Positions 35,349 to 46,140 of a DNA stretch of 64,000 nucleotides are shown one piece after another; within the stretch, counting starts at the first letter, position 1; every line of letters starts with the position of its first letter. This stretch comes from Phyllosticta citriasiana (Eukaryota > Ascomycota > Dothideomycetes > Botryosphaeriales > Phyllostictaceae), in assembly GCA_038021145.1 (NCBI GenBank), contig JBBPHT010000020.1:310001-374000 (forward strand), written 5' to 3'. A program made the translations under genes and the position numbers. The notes below the pieces were generated by a model. The model made no database searches. It was given only the letters and a program-made list of their open reading frames with translations, and was not told the origin of the DNA.

Positions 35349-38300
35349 ATGGATCACACGAACCCCGACGCTGCCCGCAGCAAACGCAAGCAGCCACCTA
35401 CCAACACCCCCTCCAGCGACCGCCCCATGAAGCAGAGGAAGCCTGAAAACGAGCAATCTTCTCTCTCTGAGCAAGAAGGAGCACCATTGAACGGCTTCGA
35501 TGGCAACGGTAGCGTACCCAACGGTATGGAGCTCGACTACGACTCGGACGACGTGCGATCTGTCGCATTCGCTGGCATTTCCGCCGAGACCTACGAATGG
35601 CAACGAACAATAGAAAATGTGGTCAAGAATGTCGTGTCGATTCACTTTTGCCAAACTGCCGCTTTTGACACGGACTCAGCTTTAGCCAGTGAAGCGACTG
35701 GCTTCGTCGTGGACGCGGAAAAGGGCTACATTCTTACCAACCGGCACGTCGTTGGCGCAGGGCCGTTCTGGGGCTATGTCATATTCGACAACCACGAGGA
35801 GGTCGACGTTTGCCCGGTTTACCGCGACCCTGTCCACGACTTCGGCATCTTGCAATATGACCCCAAGGCTGTCAAATACATGGATCTCTCGGCGTTGGAT
35901 TTGAGGCCGGATCTAGCCCGGGTTGGAGAGGAAATCAGGGTTGTTGGCAACGATGCCGGAGAAAAGCTCAGCATTCTGTCTGGTGTCATCAGTCGTCTGG
36001 ATCGCAATGCGCCAGAGTACGGAGAGGGCTACAGCGACTTCAATACCAACTATATCCAGGCTGCGGCATCAGCTAGTGGTGGAAGTTCTGGCAGTCCTGT
36101 AGTCAACCGCGATGGCTCTGCCGTGGCTCTCCAGGCCGGCGGTCGTGCCGACGGAGCGGCAACAGATTACTTCCTTCCCCTTGACCGTCCCCTCCGCGCC
36201 CTGCAGTGCATCCAAAAAGGCGAGCCCGTGACGCGAGGAACCATCCAGACCCAGTGGGTGCTCAAGCCATTTGACGAGTGTAGGAGGTTGGGCTTGACTG
36301 CCAACTGGGAGGACTCTATGCGGAAACAGTTCCCCAAAGAGACTTGCTTGTTGGTTGCCGAAGTTGTTCTACCAAAGGGGCCTGCCGATGGTCTTCTACA
36401 AGAGGGCGATATCCTGATCAAGATCAACGGTGCGCTCATCTCTCAGTTTGTTCGGCTAGATGGCATCTTGGATGAGAATGTTGGCGGGAAAATCAAGCTG
36501 TTGATCCAGCGCCAAGGCCTTGACATGGAAGTGGAGATTAGTGTCGGTGACCTCCATGCCATCACTCCGGACAGATTTGTCACGGCTGCAGGAGCTTCGT
36601 TCCACGACCTCTCCTACCAGCAGGCCCGACTCTATGCTATTGCAACCAAGGGCATGGGTGTCTTCGTTTGTGAAGCAGCCGGCTCGTTCAGGTTCGAGGG
36701 CAGCGATTATGGCTGGCTTGTCCAGTCTGTGGATCACAAGGAAACGCCTGATCTTGACACCTTTGTCGAGGTCATGAAGAACATTCCGGATCGCAGTCGT
36801 GTTGTTGTGACCTACAAGCACATCCGCGACCTCCATACGCTCAACACAAGCGTCTTGACCATTGACCGCCATTGGCATGACAAGATGCGACTGGCGATCC
36901 GGGATGACGAAAAGGGTCTCTGGGATATTTCCGACATTGCAGACAGGATCCCTCCCAAGCCACGCGAGCCTCAACGTGCAAACTTCATCCGGATGGACCA
37001 TGCACAACACCCCGAGGCCATGGAAATCGTGCGGAGTTTTGTACGCGTGTCGACTTCGATGCCGCTGAAGCTCGACGGCTTCCCGCGCTCCCGCAAGGTT
37101 GGATATGGACTGGTCGTGGATGCTGAAAAGGGTCTCGTCTTGGTTTCCCGCGCCATTGTCCCTTACGACCTTTGTGACATTCAAGTCACGATTGCCGATT
37201 CCATCGTGGTTGAGGGCAAGCCTGTCTTCCTCCATCCCCTACAAAACTATGCCATCGTTCAGTACGACCCTTCACTGGTTCTTGCGCCGGTCAAATCAGC
37301 AAAATTGTCGGACAAGTTTATCAAGCAGGGAGACAAGACCATCTTCTTTGGCTTCAACCAAAATCTTCGCCCAGTTGTTGCAGAGACGGTCGTCACGGAC
37401 ATTACTACTGTCGCCATCCCTGCCAGCGTGGCGACTCCCCGGTACCGCGCCATTAACCTGGATGCCGTCACGGTAGATACCAATCTGGCTGGACAGTGCG
37501 GTAGTGGCGTGCTGATTGCGGACGACGGTACTGTCCAGGCGATTTGGTTAACGTATCTTGGAGAGCGCAACGCTCACTCCGGCAAAGACACGGAATACCA
37601 CTTGGGTCTGTCGACGCCCATGGTGGAGCCCATTTTGAGCCAGCTGCGCGCCGGCATCCAGCCCAAGCTACGCATTCTCAATGTCGAGATGCACACGGTG
37701 CAAATGGACAAAGCTCGCATCATGGGAGTTTCCGAGGAGTGGATCCAGCGCGTCGAGCACGAGGACCCTGAGCGCCACCAACTGTTCATGGTGCGCAAGG
37801 TCGACTCTAACCACGAGGGCGGACTCTTGGAAGGCGACATTGTGCTTTCGTTCAACGGCAAGCTCATGACGCGCGTGTCCGACTTCGATGTCATGTATAA
37901 CAACGAGCTGCTCGACGCCGTCATCATCCGCAAACAAGAGCAAGTCAGCATCAAGGTGCCCACGGTGCCGACGGCGGACCTCGAGACAGACCGCGCGGTG
38001 CTCTTCTGCGGCGCAATCCTGCACCGGCCGCACCACGCCGTACGCCAACAAATCAGCAAAGTGCACTCAGACATTTACGTGTCGGGCCGGATGCGCGGGT
38101 CGCCAGCCAACGCCTACGGGCTGGCGCCGACCAACTTCCTAACCCACGTCAACGGCGTGGCGACACCGGACCTGGAGTCGTTCCTGCACGAAGTCAAGAA
38201 GATCCCGGACAATACATACTTCCGGCTCAAGGTCATGACGTTCGACAACGTGCCGTGGGTGGCGACGATGAAGAAGAACGAGCACTACTTTCCGACCATT

Positions 38301-38456
38301 GAGTTTGTCAAGGACGAGGGCGAGGAGCTGCGCTGGAAGCGCATCCTGCATGAGTGCGAGGAGCACGGCGCCAAGGAGATGATGGGCGAGGTGCAGGATA
38401 CGGGCGAGTTTGCGGCCGCCGAGGTGCCGGAGAAGCAGGGCGCTGGCAATTCTTGA
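35349..38456 (+). CDS. nma111: Nuclear serine protease Nma111 (HtrA family, pro-apoptotic)
   Basis: HtrA/DegP-like protease that in yeast is nuclear and degrades the inhibitor Bir1, promoting apoptosis-like death. Intronless, 1035 aa, matching family length. The basic stretch near the N terminus (RSKRKQPP ... MKQRKPE) is a likely nuclear signal. The first protease domain keeps its triad: H133 (TNRHVVGAG), D164 (PVHDFGILQ) and S247 (GGSSGSPVV). PDZ repeats follow (GLLQEGDILIKINGALIS). A second, degenerate HtrA-like domain (VDTNLAGQCGSGVLI) and further PDZ units (EGDIVLSFNGKLM; ANAYGLAPTNFL) complete the duplicated layout typical of the family. The chosen ATG gives MDHTNPDAARSKRK; the frame is open 132 codons further upstream to another ATG at 34953. 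Confidence 0.95.
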   Translation: MDHTNPDAARSKRKQPPTNTPSSDRPMKQRKPENEQSSLSEQEGAPLNGFDGNGSVPNGMELDYDSDDVRSVAFAGISAETYEWQRTIENVVKNVVSIHFCQTAAFDTDSALASEATGFVVDAEKGYILTNRHVVGAGPFWGYVIFDNHEEVDVCPVYRDPVHDFGILQYDPKAVKYMDLSALDLRPDLARVGEEIRVVGNDAGEKLSILSGVISRLDRNAPEYGEGYSDFNTNYIQAAASASGGSSGSPVVNRDGSAVALQAGGRADGAATDYFLPLDRPLRALQCIQKGEPVTRGTIQTQWVLKPFDECRRLGLTANWEDSMRKQFPKETCLLVAEVVLPKGPADGLLQEGDILIKINGALISQFVRLDGILDENVGGKIKLLIQRQGLDMEVEISVGDLHAITPDRFVTAAGASFHDLSYQQARLYAIATKGMGVFVCEAAGSFRFEGSDYGWLVQSVDHKETPDLDTFVEVMKNIPDRSRVVVTYKHIRDLHTLNTSVLTIDRHWHDKMRLAIRDDEKGLWDISDIADRIPPKPREPQRANFIRMDHAQHPEAMEIVRSFVRVSTSMPLKLDGFPRSRKVGYGLVVDAEKGLVLVSRAIVPYDLCDIQVTIADSIVVEGKPVFLHPLQNYAIVQYDPSLVLAPVKSAKLSDKFIKQGDKTIFFGFNQNLRPVVAETVVTDITTVAIPASVATPRYRAINLDAVTVDTNLAGQCGSGVLIADDGTVQAIWLTYLGERNAHSGKDTEYHLGLSTPMVEPILSQLRAGIQPKLRILNVEMHTVQMDKARIMGVSEEWIQRVEHEDPERHQLFMVRKVDSNHEGGLLEGDIVLSFNGKLMTRVSDFDVMYNNELLDAVIIRKQEQVSIKVPTVPTADLETDRAVLFCGAILHRPHHAVRQQISKVHSDIYVSGRMRGSPANAYGLAPTNFLTHVNGVATPDLESFLHEVKKIPDNTYFRLKVMTFDNVPWVATMKKNEHYFPTIEFVKDEGEELRWKRILHECEEHGAKEMMGEVQDTGEFAAAEVPEKQGAGNS

Positions 38457-38924
38457 GGCGGAAGAGGGAGAGGGAGCAGGGAGGAAAGAGCAGTGACTTG
38501 CTTGCTTGCGTTCCGAGTTGACGTGCGTCTCAAAACATCGGGTGGGCAAATTGGCCGGAGGCAGTTTCGAAAAAGACGATTTAAAAAAGTATAGACCAAA
38601 TCGAACAGTTTGTAGTGGTAGCTCGACCGCAGCATTATAGTGGAGGAGGAGAAGGTGGTGGAGGAGGTATCAAAATTGTACTGTACAACATCAAAACCAA
38701 ACCTCCTCCTTGCTTTGCGAGACCGACAAGGTTCACGCGACGCGGTACACTAACGTACCAGGTTCCTATTGCGAAAGGACGCGACAATCAAGTGTTTTGC
38801 CGGGCTCTGGAGCGTACACCCAACAAGGAGGGAGCCATGGCGAGAGCTCACCTTATAATAAACTCTTGCTACCTCCCTCCCTCACCCTCATTCATACTTT
38901 CCTCTTTCACCATCTCCAAACATC
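38457..38924. promoter_or_regulatory. NMA111 3' flank and promoter of the small membrane-protein gene
   Basis: A 468-bp tandem spacer. TATAATAAA at 38854-38862 lies about 65 bp before the next ATG and is followed by a pyrimidine-rich CTCCCTCACCCTC stretch, as in a compact TATA-type fungal promoter. GGAGGAGG purine repeats occur near 38641-38665. Confidence 0.5.
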
Positions 38925-39383
38925 ATGTCTCTCTACGATTCTCTCTCCAACCCGCCTGCATACCGGGACACTTTGGAACATCCTATCGTTGTCGATAAAT
39001 CAGGGGTCACAAAATCAGAGTCCATCGACCTATTCGAAGTTCCCACAGCACCACCCACCCAACGACAAAATCTTTACGCAACAATCATCATTGCCGTCAT
39101 AGCGATCCTGAACACATCATTCTCATTGTCGCTGATTTTCCTCTGCTTGTACTACCCTAAGCCACCACCCTGGTGGAGTCCTTGGATTACGTTCTCGTGT
39201 ACGATCATTGCTATCATTACCAACCGGATCAGCCTTCTCTACCCAAACACAAGATGGGCGCTTCATTTCCAATTCAGTCACGACTTGATGCTCTTTACAA
39301 ATGGCACGACGGCTGTATGGTCAGTTTTCTTTGGACTTTACGTCCATCTACTTCGTGCTTTACTAAGGAGATTATCCACGTAG
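38925..39383 (+). CDS. Small uncharacterised multi-pass membrane protein
   Basis: A 152-aa intronless gene with an in-frame ATG, a TATA-like box upstream, and a stop at 39381-39383. The first 48 residues are polar (MSLYDSLSNPPAYRDTLEHP...). Three hydrophobic stretches follow: about 50-77 (ATIIIAVIAILNTSFSLSL), about 84-103 (WITFSCTIIAIITN) and about 118-143 (LMLFTNGTTAVWSVFFGLYV), with a basic C terminus (LLRALLRRLST). This fits an integral membrane protein with about three helices. I recognise no family. No close neighbour suggests a role. Coding status rests on the length, the hydrophobic pattern and the promoter. Confidence 0.6.
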   Translation: MSLYDSLSNPPAYRDTLEHPIVVDKSGVTKSESIDLFEVPTAPPTQRQNLYATIIIAVIAILNTSFSLSLIFLCLYYPKPPPWWSPWITFSCTIIAIITNRISLLYPNTRWALHFQFSHDLMLFTNGTTAVWSVFFGLYVHLLRALLRRLST

Positions 39384-41724
39384 GGGAATAGCAGGCTAAG
39401 AAGATGTGTCGACGAATCGGAACATGATCGACTTCAGGAGATGAGGCTGGATGGAGGAGGGCGGCGGACTACTGTGGAAAGGGCGTATGAGGAGGCTGGT
39501 GACTGGACCGAACCCGGCGCTCTACACCGTCTCTGCTTCATACCAAACATCCTGTCACGTACTCAATTTCCCCTTTCCGTTCACGATGGTAACAAAATTA
39601 CTATACACCACTCTCTCACATCACAGCCCCTCTTTCTCCCTCCGCGCTTGCAGAAAACCACAGTATTTCAAAACACATTCTTTTTTAAACCAAACCTTCC
39701 CCCTTCCACTATCTTTGTATTCCGACGGGTCTAACACCCCGTACCACCATGTGCCACCTCAGCAGATAATCTGGTTCAGTCTGCTCCGAAGCTTGGCAAC
39801 AAAAGTCGTGGTGGCACACACACCAGATTAAGGTGAGTTGTGAGTAGAGCGCAGACTGGGAGCATTCATGTACGCGAACACATGATTTTTCGGGAGCATT
39901 CATGTCTCATTACACCAGAGTACAACTTAGGAACATTTATGCGTCTATAAAGGACGGTAACAAGGAGCATTCCAGGCTCAGTTCGCGGAACCCCATCCTT
40001 ATGTGTGCCACGACTTTTAGCACCGAGTGTTGGTTTCTGTTGTATGTTGTGTACTGTACCACGGACACACAGCCAGCCAGCTAGCCAGGGTTGTTTGCAT
40101 GCATATACATCTGCCAGCTAAAATGGATGGCTGCAGAGGACGACGACGAGAGACAGGAAGAGGGGCAGATGATGGCGTGCATGTGGCACTAGCTACCACT
40201 TTAAATAGACACAAATACAGTCTTCGTACATACATAGATGCGGCTGACCCTCCGCCTCATCCTCATCCTCCTCCTCCTCCTTCTTCTTCTTCTTCTTCTT
40301 CTTCTGCTGCTGCTGCTGCTGCTGCTGTCGCGCTCTCTCTCAGCCTCGTCTGTCCGCATCCCCGTCCATCCACCTGGCTGTCGACTGCTTTTGCCCAGCA
40401 GCCAGCCTGGCCAATAAACGCTGCGAGTCAGCGCATTCAGTCCGTCCGCATCGCTCCATTCGCTCAATCCATTCATCCATCGCTCACTCGCTCGACGCAC
40501 GCACGCACGCACGCACGCCATTCGCTTGCGACCTACCCACCCATCTCTTTGCCGCTCTGCGCCGTCAGGCCCCCCCCCCCCCTTTTTTTTTTTTAAAAAA
40601 AAAAAAATTCCACTTGCGTCTATTCGTCGACAACCTCCAATCCAAGACAGCGGGCGCTCGAGCGAGCGAGCGCAACGATTCGTCTGCTGTCGAACCATCG
40701 ACTAATTTCGATGATCAAGAAGTGAAGAGAAGAGGAAAGAAAGAAGAAAGAGGGAAAAAAGAGGGAAAGGAGATAGCCATCTAGAGGAAGACAAGGGGCG
40801 GGGGGAGGGAGAAGAGCAGCGACGGGCCGAGACCGACTCCGTTTTCTCCTTCAGCGGCCAGCACAACACACGGACTAGAAGCGCGTTTAAAATGCCAGCG
40901 CAAAACAGCATGGCCACGCATCTGGGATAGAGAAGCGAAAGGCGAAGAGAAGAGGTGCATTTACGCACCGCGCCCCAACAACCGCGAGCGGTGGATGCAG
41001 CGGCGGAAAGAGTGGTAAGTGCAAGAAACACCACACACAACACGTGCACGTAGTCAAGCGGTGCGATGAGAAGGAAGCAAAATATCAAGTGGCAGCAATC
41101 CGCTCCCCTGCACTGCTTAATTCATATCAAGCGCATGCATTCGCGTCGGCCAGTCTCTTATTCGTCGGCACGTTTCTGGTGTTCAGTCCAATGGTGTGTG
41201 GCGCACCTGCTTGCTTGCTTACCATTTCGCTTGCTTTCGCGCGGACGCGGGGGACTACCTATTATTTTTCCCTGCTGGTGTCAATGTACGTATGCATGCA
41301 TGTATGCATATATGTACCTACAAGCATGCTCCACGTGGCTTGCTCGGCGCTGATGGGGGCTTGGGGCATTTCGGTGTCTGCCGCCCCGCCCGCTGATAGC
41401 AGGGAAGGGGGCGGGATAGCCAATAGGGGAAACAAGGGGACACGGCAGGGGACTGGTGGCGTGCCTCCGTTCTTCATGGGGATAGCACGAACGGCGATGA
41501 GAGAATCTGTGTATGTGTGAGAGCGGTTAGACGGATATGTGGACCAATCTGTGCGGACAAATTTGATGCATGGAGAGGCGTTTTGGGGGACGTTCATGGT
41601 GCCGTAGCAAAGTACAGATTGGCCGTCGATAGGGGAGGGGGCGTCCAGCCAGTCGTCTGGTTGGTGTGTACGCAGAATGGCGAATGGCAGCTGATTAGCA
41701 AGACAGGAAGCTGCCGCTGCGGCG
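39384..41724. other. Intergenic region with homopolymer and triplet repeats
   Basis: A 2.3-kb spacer before the DUF6594 gene. GGAGCATTC(ATG) occurs several times near 39858-39975. There are CCT, CTT and CTG triplet runs at 40257-40328, CGCA tetranucleotides near 40496-40518, and a striking C-T-A homopolymer trio at 40570-40607 (separate entry). No gene is supportable; the open frames are repeat-encoded. Confidence 0.6.
40570..40607. repeat. Consecutive poly-C, poly-T, poly-A tract
   Basis: About 13 C, 12 T and 13 A follow each other without interruption. The T/A part is a perfect inverted repeat that could form a short hairpin. Run lengths may be affected by sequencing error. Confidence 0.85.
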
Positions 41725-44660
41725 ATGGACGCTTTCGGCGCGTGCGGGCAACGTGTCGAGGGGAGTGAGGCTGGCGATGAAGCCATCGCCGACGAACGCG
41801 ACAAAGCGGAAAGAGGAGTAGCAAAAGGACGATTCGGAGGCGGAGACGTGTCAAAGCGAAAAAGGCATGATGGTTTTCCGAGTACTAAAGCCGGGCAAGA
41901 CGATCTGGGTGAAGAGAAAGATGTCGTCTGTAGAAGCAACGGCAGCCCGAACAGCAGAAATGTGATTGCTGCTTCGGACGAGATATCGCTAGACACAAGC
42001 CGCAGCGAAAACAGGCGTGGCAGCTCGAGCTGGCCGCCGCGATCCTGCAACAGCGGACGACGACGTTCATCGACAACCAAGCCGAATGAAGATCAGCAGC
42101 CGGTAGCCGTAGCGCCACATCGCGGATACAGCGACGTCGACGACCTCCACCAAACCATCCCGGGATCATCACCACAATCGACACGGCCGCGAGTCAGCTA
42201 CACCCGGCCCGGGACGACGGCGGCGTCATCTGCAGCATCCGTAATTGCAGCAGCCACAGCGCCTTTGCCATCCTCGTCGCGATCCCCGACAGCGAAAGCA
42301 CCATCTGAGCCCGTGTTCGCGCCTGTCAAAGTCGCGTCCCGCACGCAGGAACTCTCATCGCCGCTATCTTCGTCGACGGACCCTGACGCCGGCACTTTTG
42401 CAGACGGCGGCCTCTTGCTCCGCTTGGAAGGGATTGCTGCTCAGTCGAGCGTGGGCGCTTCGGCCAGCGGGAGGAGCAGTAGCCTCCCCGACGTGCGCAA
42501 CTACGGTCACCGGTCTGCGGGTGTGTCATCACGTGCAAGCAGAGTCTGGCGCAGAAGTGATCTCGCAGAAGCTCCACGCGGCCGCGACGGACCTGACACC
42601 GCTGCTAGGAATAGCGCAGACAGGAGAGGCAGCAAGAGGAGCAAGCAGACTGGCTCCAGCATCAGCACTTCCTCACGGGTTCGCCACAAACACAGCTCCT
42701 CGCTCCGGAGAGCTTATACGTTACCTGCCGTGTCGAACGCGTCGCTCCTGTCCGTCCTCTCGGAGCTCACTCAGTCGTCCGAGGGCACCAGCACCTCGAG
42801 TGGCAGCAACTCCACAGTCACGCAGCAGTCGTACGAGCGCTCTACCATCACCAAGCAACGGCGTCCCAGCAGGAAAGACGGCAACGGAAGCGATAGCTGC
42901 CGTCCCAAGCAGTCGGTACTCCGCGAAGCATCGTCATCAAAGCTCGCAGGCGAGGGCGGAGCCGACCATCTTAAGCGACACGGGCGATCCATTAATCCAC
43001 TTGCTCGCGGCATCGTGGAGCCAAGCCCGTCGTTTGCTCGTGCGGCCTCGAGGCACGCGTCGATGGCAGGGACTGCAACTACCAACGCCGTGCCCGTTGA
43101 GAAGACGGCGACTCCGAGACCGGTGTCTCCAGTTCGTCAAAGGGAGACTTCGGATTCGGATATTTCTTTGCGAGGCAGCGGTCCAACCACAGGGGATAGG
43201 AAAAAGATAGCAGCAGAAGCAGCGTCTGGGGAATCAGAAACAGCCAAAGAGATGCAGGACGATGAAGACAGAGAGCGAGAGCTTGCCATCCAGAGGCTCG
43301 TTCGCGAGATTGCTCAGAGCCCGCAGCTCATGGCGGGCGCCGACGCCAGGTTGCACAAGATGATTGAGCAGGAAGAGCAGCTGCGTTTGCACATTAAGCA
43401 AACCAGCCCAGAGCATCCAGTACCGCGGGACGAACCGCATTTCCGAAGGACAGACGGTGGTGAGAATACTTCTGGCCCGTTCCCCTATTATTGTAGCTCC
43501 TCAAGAACGCAGCAGGGACCGCACCGTGGTTGCTGTGAAGATCCACCTGGTCGGCCAGCTCTCGTACCTGCAGCAGACCCGAGCTATTATGCGGGCAGGG
43601 CTCCTGCTCACAGCCAATACCAACCTCTGGCCCAGCATTTTGCCTTTTCTGGAGGCGTTGGCCAGCAGCAGCACTATCAAACGGATTTAGCGGATTTTGG
43701 CAGGACGACGATAGCCGGGTATGAAAAGATAGCACAGAAGCTTGCGGAGGGGCCAGATGCTCGCCTAGGTGATGATGACAAGCATGATGCGGAGAAGGAC
43801 AGGACAACAGAGCGGCACGTGACGCCACTGTACCGGAGATTCGAATACCTTCAGCACCGCATTCTGCTGCACATCCAGGATGAGCTGAGCGAGTTGGAGG
43901 AGAAGCTGAGCGAGATGGACAAATGGATCGCCGGGCAAAGCACGCTACGAGACCAACAAGGCATGGCGGTGCCCGCATCGCGCAGACTCGAGGCCCGGTA
44001 CGGCAATGATGTGCACGCGCGGCGGACACTGCTGCTTGGCGATATATATGTTAAACTTGGGCAGTATAGTGAGTGACGTTGCCGAAGTCGTGGTGAAGCA
44101 ACGAGGCGCCTGCTAACAGCTGGTCCGTAACTTGTTCAGACAGCGCCGTGACGGCGTACGCCAACTTGGGTGCGACGCTGGCGCCCGCTGCAAAGGGCGA
44201 CATTGCGGCCTACGAGTCTTGGATGGCAGAGCACGCTCCTGTCGACGACGCTGAGACGCGATTTCTAGCGCGGCACAGGGACCTGGGCAGAGTCTCGCTT
44301 GGGGTTCACCAACGTTATGGCGGCTCCCATTCCTCGCCAGGAACCCAGCGGCAGCATGCTGCCAACATGAATGCTGGCGGTGTTCAATACTCGGCCATGT
44401 GGGGCATCTTGGTGGTGCTACTGGTACCGCTCGTCACGTTGTCCCAGTCGCGGGCAGTGGTGGTTGTAGCAGCGTTCTCAGCGGCAGCGGTCGTGGGCTC
44501 GTCGTCGACGCGGATCCGCAGCTACATGTCGTGTCGAGAAGTGGTAGCGTATGGGTGCACGTAAGTCTTGTCAACAGGAACAGGAAGGATAGCGGGTTGA
44601 TCCTGGGACAGGTATTTTGCGCTAATGGCGGCGATTGCGATTCTGTTTGAGAAAGGGTGA
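41725..44660 (+). CDS. DUF6594-type membrane protein with long disordered N-terminal region
   Basis: The model has exons 41725-44068, 44140-44560 and 44612-44660, giving 937 aa. Residues 1 to about 660 are Ser/Arg/Thr-rich and disordered, without a domain I recognise. From about residue 665 (GYEKIAQKLAEGPDARL) the sequence resembles fungal DUF6594 proteins: RRFEYLQHRILLHIQDELSE, LEEKLSEMDK, then the C-terminal membrane part (MWGILVVLLVPLVTLSQ; AVVVVAAFSAAAVVGSS; a third helix). Intron 1 has GTGAGT and GCTAAC. Intron 2 (44561-44611, donor GTAAGT, acceptor GACAG) is inferred because it adds YFALMAAIAILFEKG, completing the third helix; without it the protein stops inside that helix at 44564. The molecular function of the family is unknown. 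The start ATG is the first available and is uncertain. Confidence 0.75.
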
Positions 44661-45146
44661 GGCACAAGAGCACACACCCCTTTGCATGCACGATTGAGTT
44701 CAGAGGGTATTTTGGTTGCGCCGCATTAGCCGCGTGTTTGGCGCAGACAAGCTACTTAAGCAGTGCGGGCTGAGCCGACGAAGGCGACGTTTCAACCAAG
44801 TGCAGCGAAGAGCTGGGGGAGCTGGTGTCTCGACGTAGGCAAGCTTGTCGGCGCGACGGAGCGTGTCTCAGACGGATGGTCGTCTCAGTCAGTCGATAGG
44901 GCGATGCAAGATGCAGCACGAGGTGCAGCAGCAAAAGAGAACATAGGCAAGCAAAGGGAGACGAGGAAGAATGGAGTGGGAAAGTGCAGCAGCTAGAGTG
45001 CGACCTGGAGAATACCGTAGCGAGTGATGCCTCAGGCCGAGGAAATGCTTGACAGACAGCCGACGCAACGTACCCAGGAACTGTCGGGTGAATGATGCCA
45101 ACAACAGGCTCTGGCCCACATGCAGTCTTTTCCACTGCAGTTGTGA

Positions 45147-45208
45147 TGTAGTTGTACTGTAGTTGTACTGTAGATGTACTGTAGATGTACTGTAGATGTA
45201 CTGTAGAT
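45147..45208. repeat. 11-bp TGTACTGTAGA minisatellite
   Basis: About five tandem copies of TGTACTGTAGA (first copies with TGT instead of AGA at the joint). Each copy holds the palindrome GTAC and is followed at about 45215-45246 by GGGCA pentamers. Confidence 0.9.
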
Positions 45209-45360
45209 GGATGCACAGGGCAGGGCAGGGCAGGGCAGGGCAGGGCCGGGATGGGGGCGCTGGAGCATTCCATGCCCCTGAGGGCTTGCCGGAATCAATT
45301 TTGGGCTTCGTATGCAGCGATCTGCGTGTGCGAGGACGAGCTCCTCCTGAAACGTCCCCT

Positions 45361-45545
45361 CCACCACCTACCACCACCTACCACCTACCACCTACCACCT
45401 ATCGCTCCCCACCACCTACCACCTGCCACCTACCACCTACCACCTACCACCTACCACCTATCACCTACCACCTCTCCTCTTCTCTCCACACACCCACCTA
45501 TCCCACTCCACTCCACTCCACTCCACTCCACTCTACTCCACTCCA
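45361..45545. repeat. ACCACCT heptamer array followed by CCACT pentamers
   Basis: Roughly fifteen copies of the 7-bp unit ACCACCT (variants ACCTATC, GCCACCT), interrupted once by CGCTCCCC near 45405, then CCACT pentamers at about 45503-45545. The plus strand of both arrays is almost free of G. Confidence 0.9.
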
Positions 45546-46140
45546 CCACCTCCTTGCCGCCGCGACGAAACCCTCGACACACCACCCCTCTTCTTCTCTC
45601 GTCTCTCTGCTTGCATCAACGCCCTTTGCCGCTGCAGATCCCCAGAGCAAACCACATTCGTTTCCCTTCCGGCGAGAGCGCGCCACACACAAATCAAGAC
45701 AGCCTCCCTCACCACCCACCCGCTGCCATTCGTCGCCTCTCGTCCAATCTCCTGCCCCCTCGCCTCTCGACCGACCGCTCCTCTCGCTGTCTTCGATCCG
45801 TCCATCCATCCATCCCTGCCCGCTGCACCCCGACAAAGAGCCTCTCAGATACATGCTCTGATCTGCGCCGGAACTTGGTCGAGAACAAAGCTGTGGAATC
45901 GTCCACACCGCGATAGCGCCCGTAGCACTGGCACCGACCGTGTACCGCTGTCCCGACGCTTTCTTTGTCTGCCGCCCTACGAACCAGTCGGCGCCATTTT
46001 CGCTTCTGCAGTAGCGCCGTGCAACTGTACCCTTGACTGTCCCGGCCAAAAGCATCCTCTGCGGCCTCGAACAGAGTCGCCGCTCGAGTGCAGCGTGCCG
46101 GCGCAGAACATTCCTACCAGCTGCTTCATCTGGCCGAGAA

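Larger units (their letters stand above)
44661..46140. other. Spacer and RasGAP promoter with stacked minisatellites
   Basis: A 1.5-kb spacer holding several adjacent tandem arrays: an 11-bp TGTACTGTAGA array, a GGGCA pentamer array, a long ACCACCT heptamer array and a CCACT pentamer array (separate entries), then a pyrimidine-rich stretch leading to the RasGAP start. No gene is supportable. Confidence 0.6.

Noticed and set aside
45185..45916. Plus-strand frames of more than 200 codons before RasGAP
   Set aside because: Entirely encoded by the ACCACCT and CCACT arrays and CT-rich leader; no ATG-initiated domain-bearing protein.
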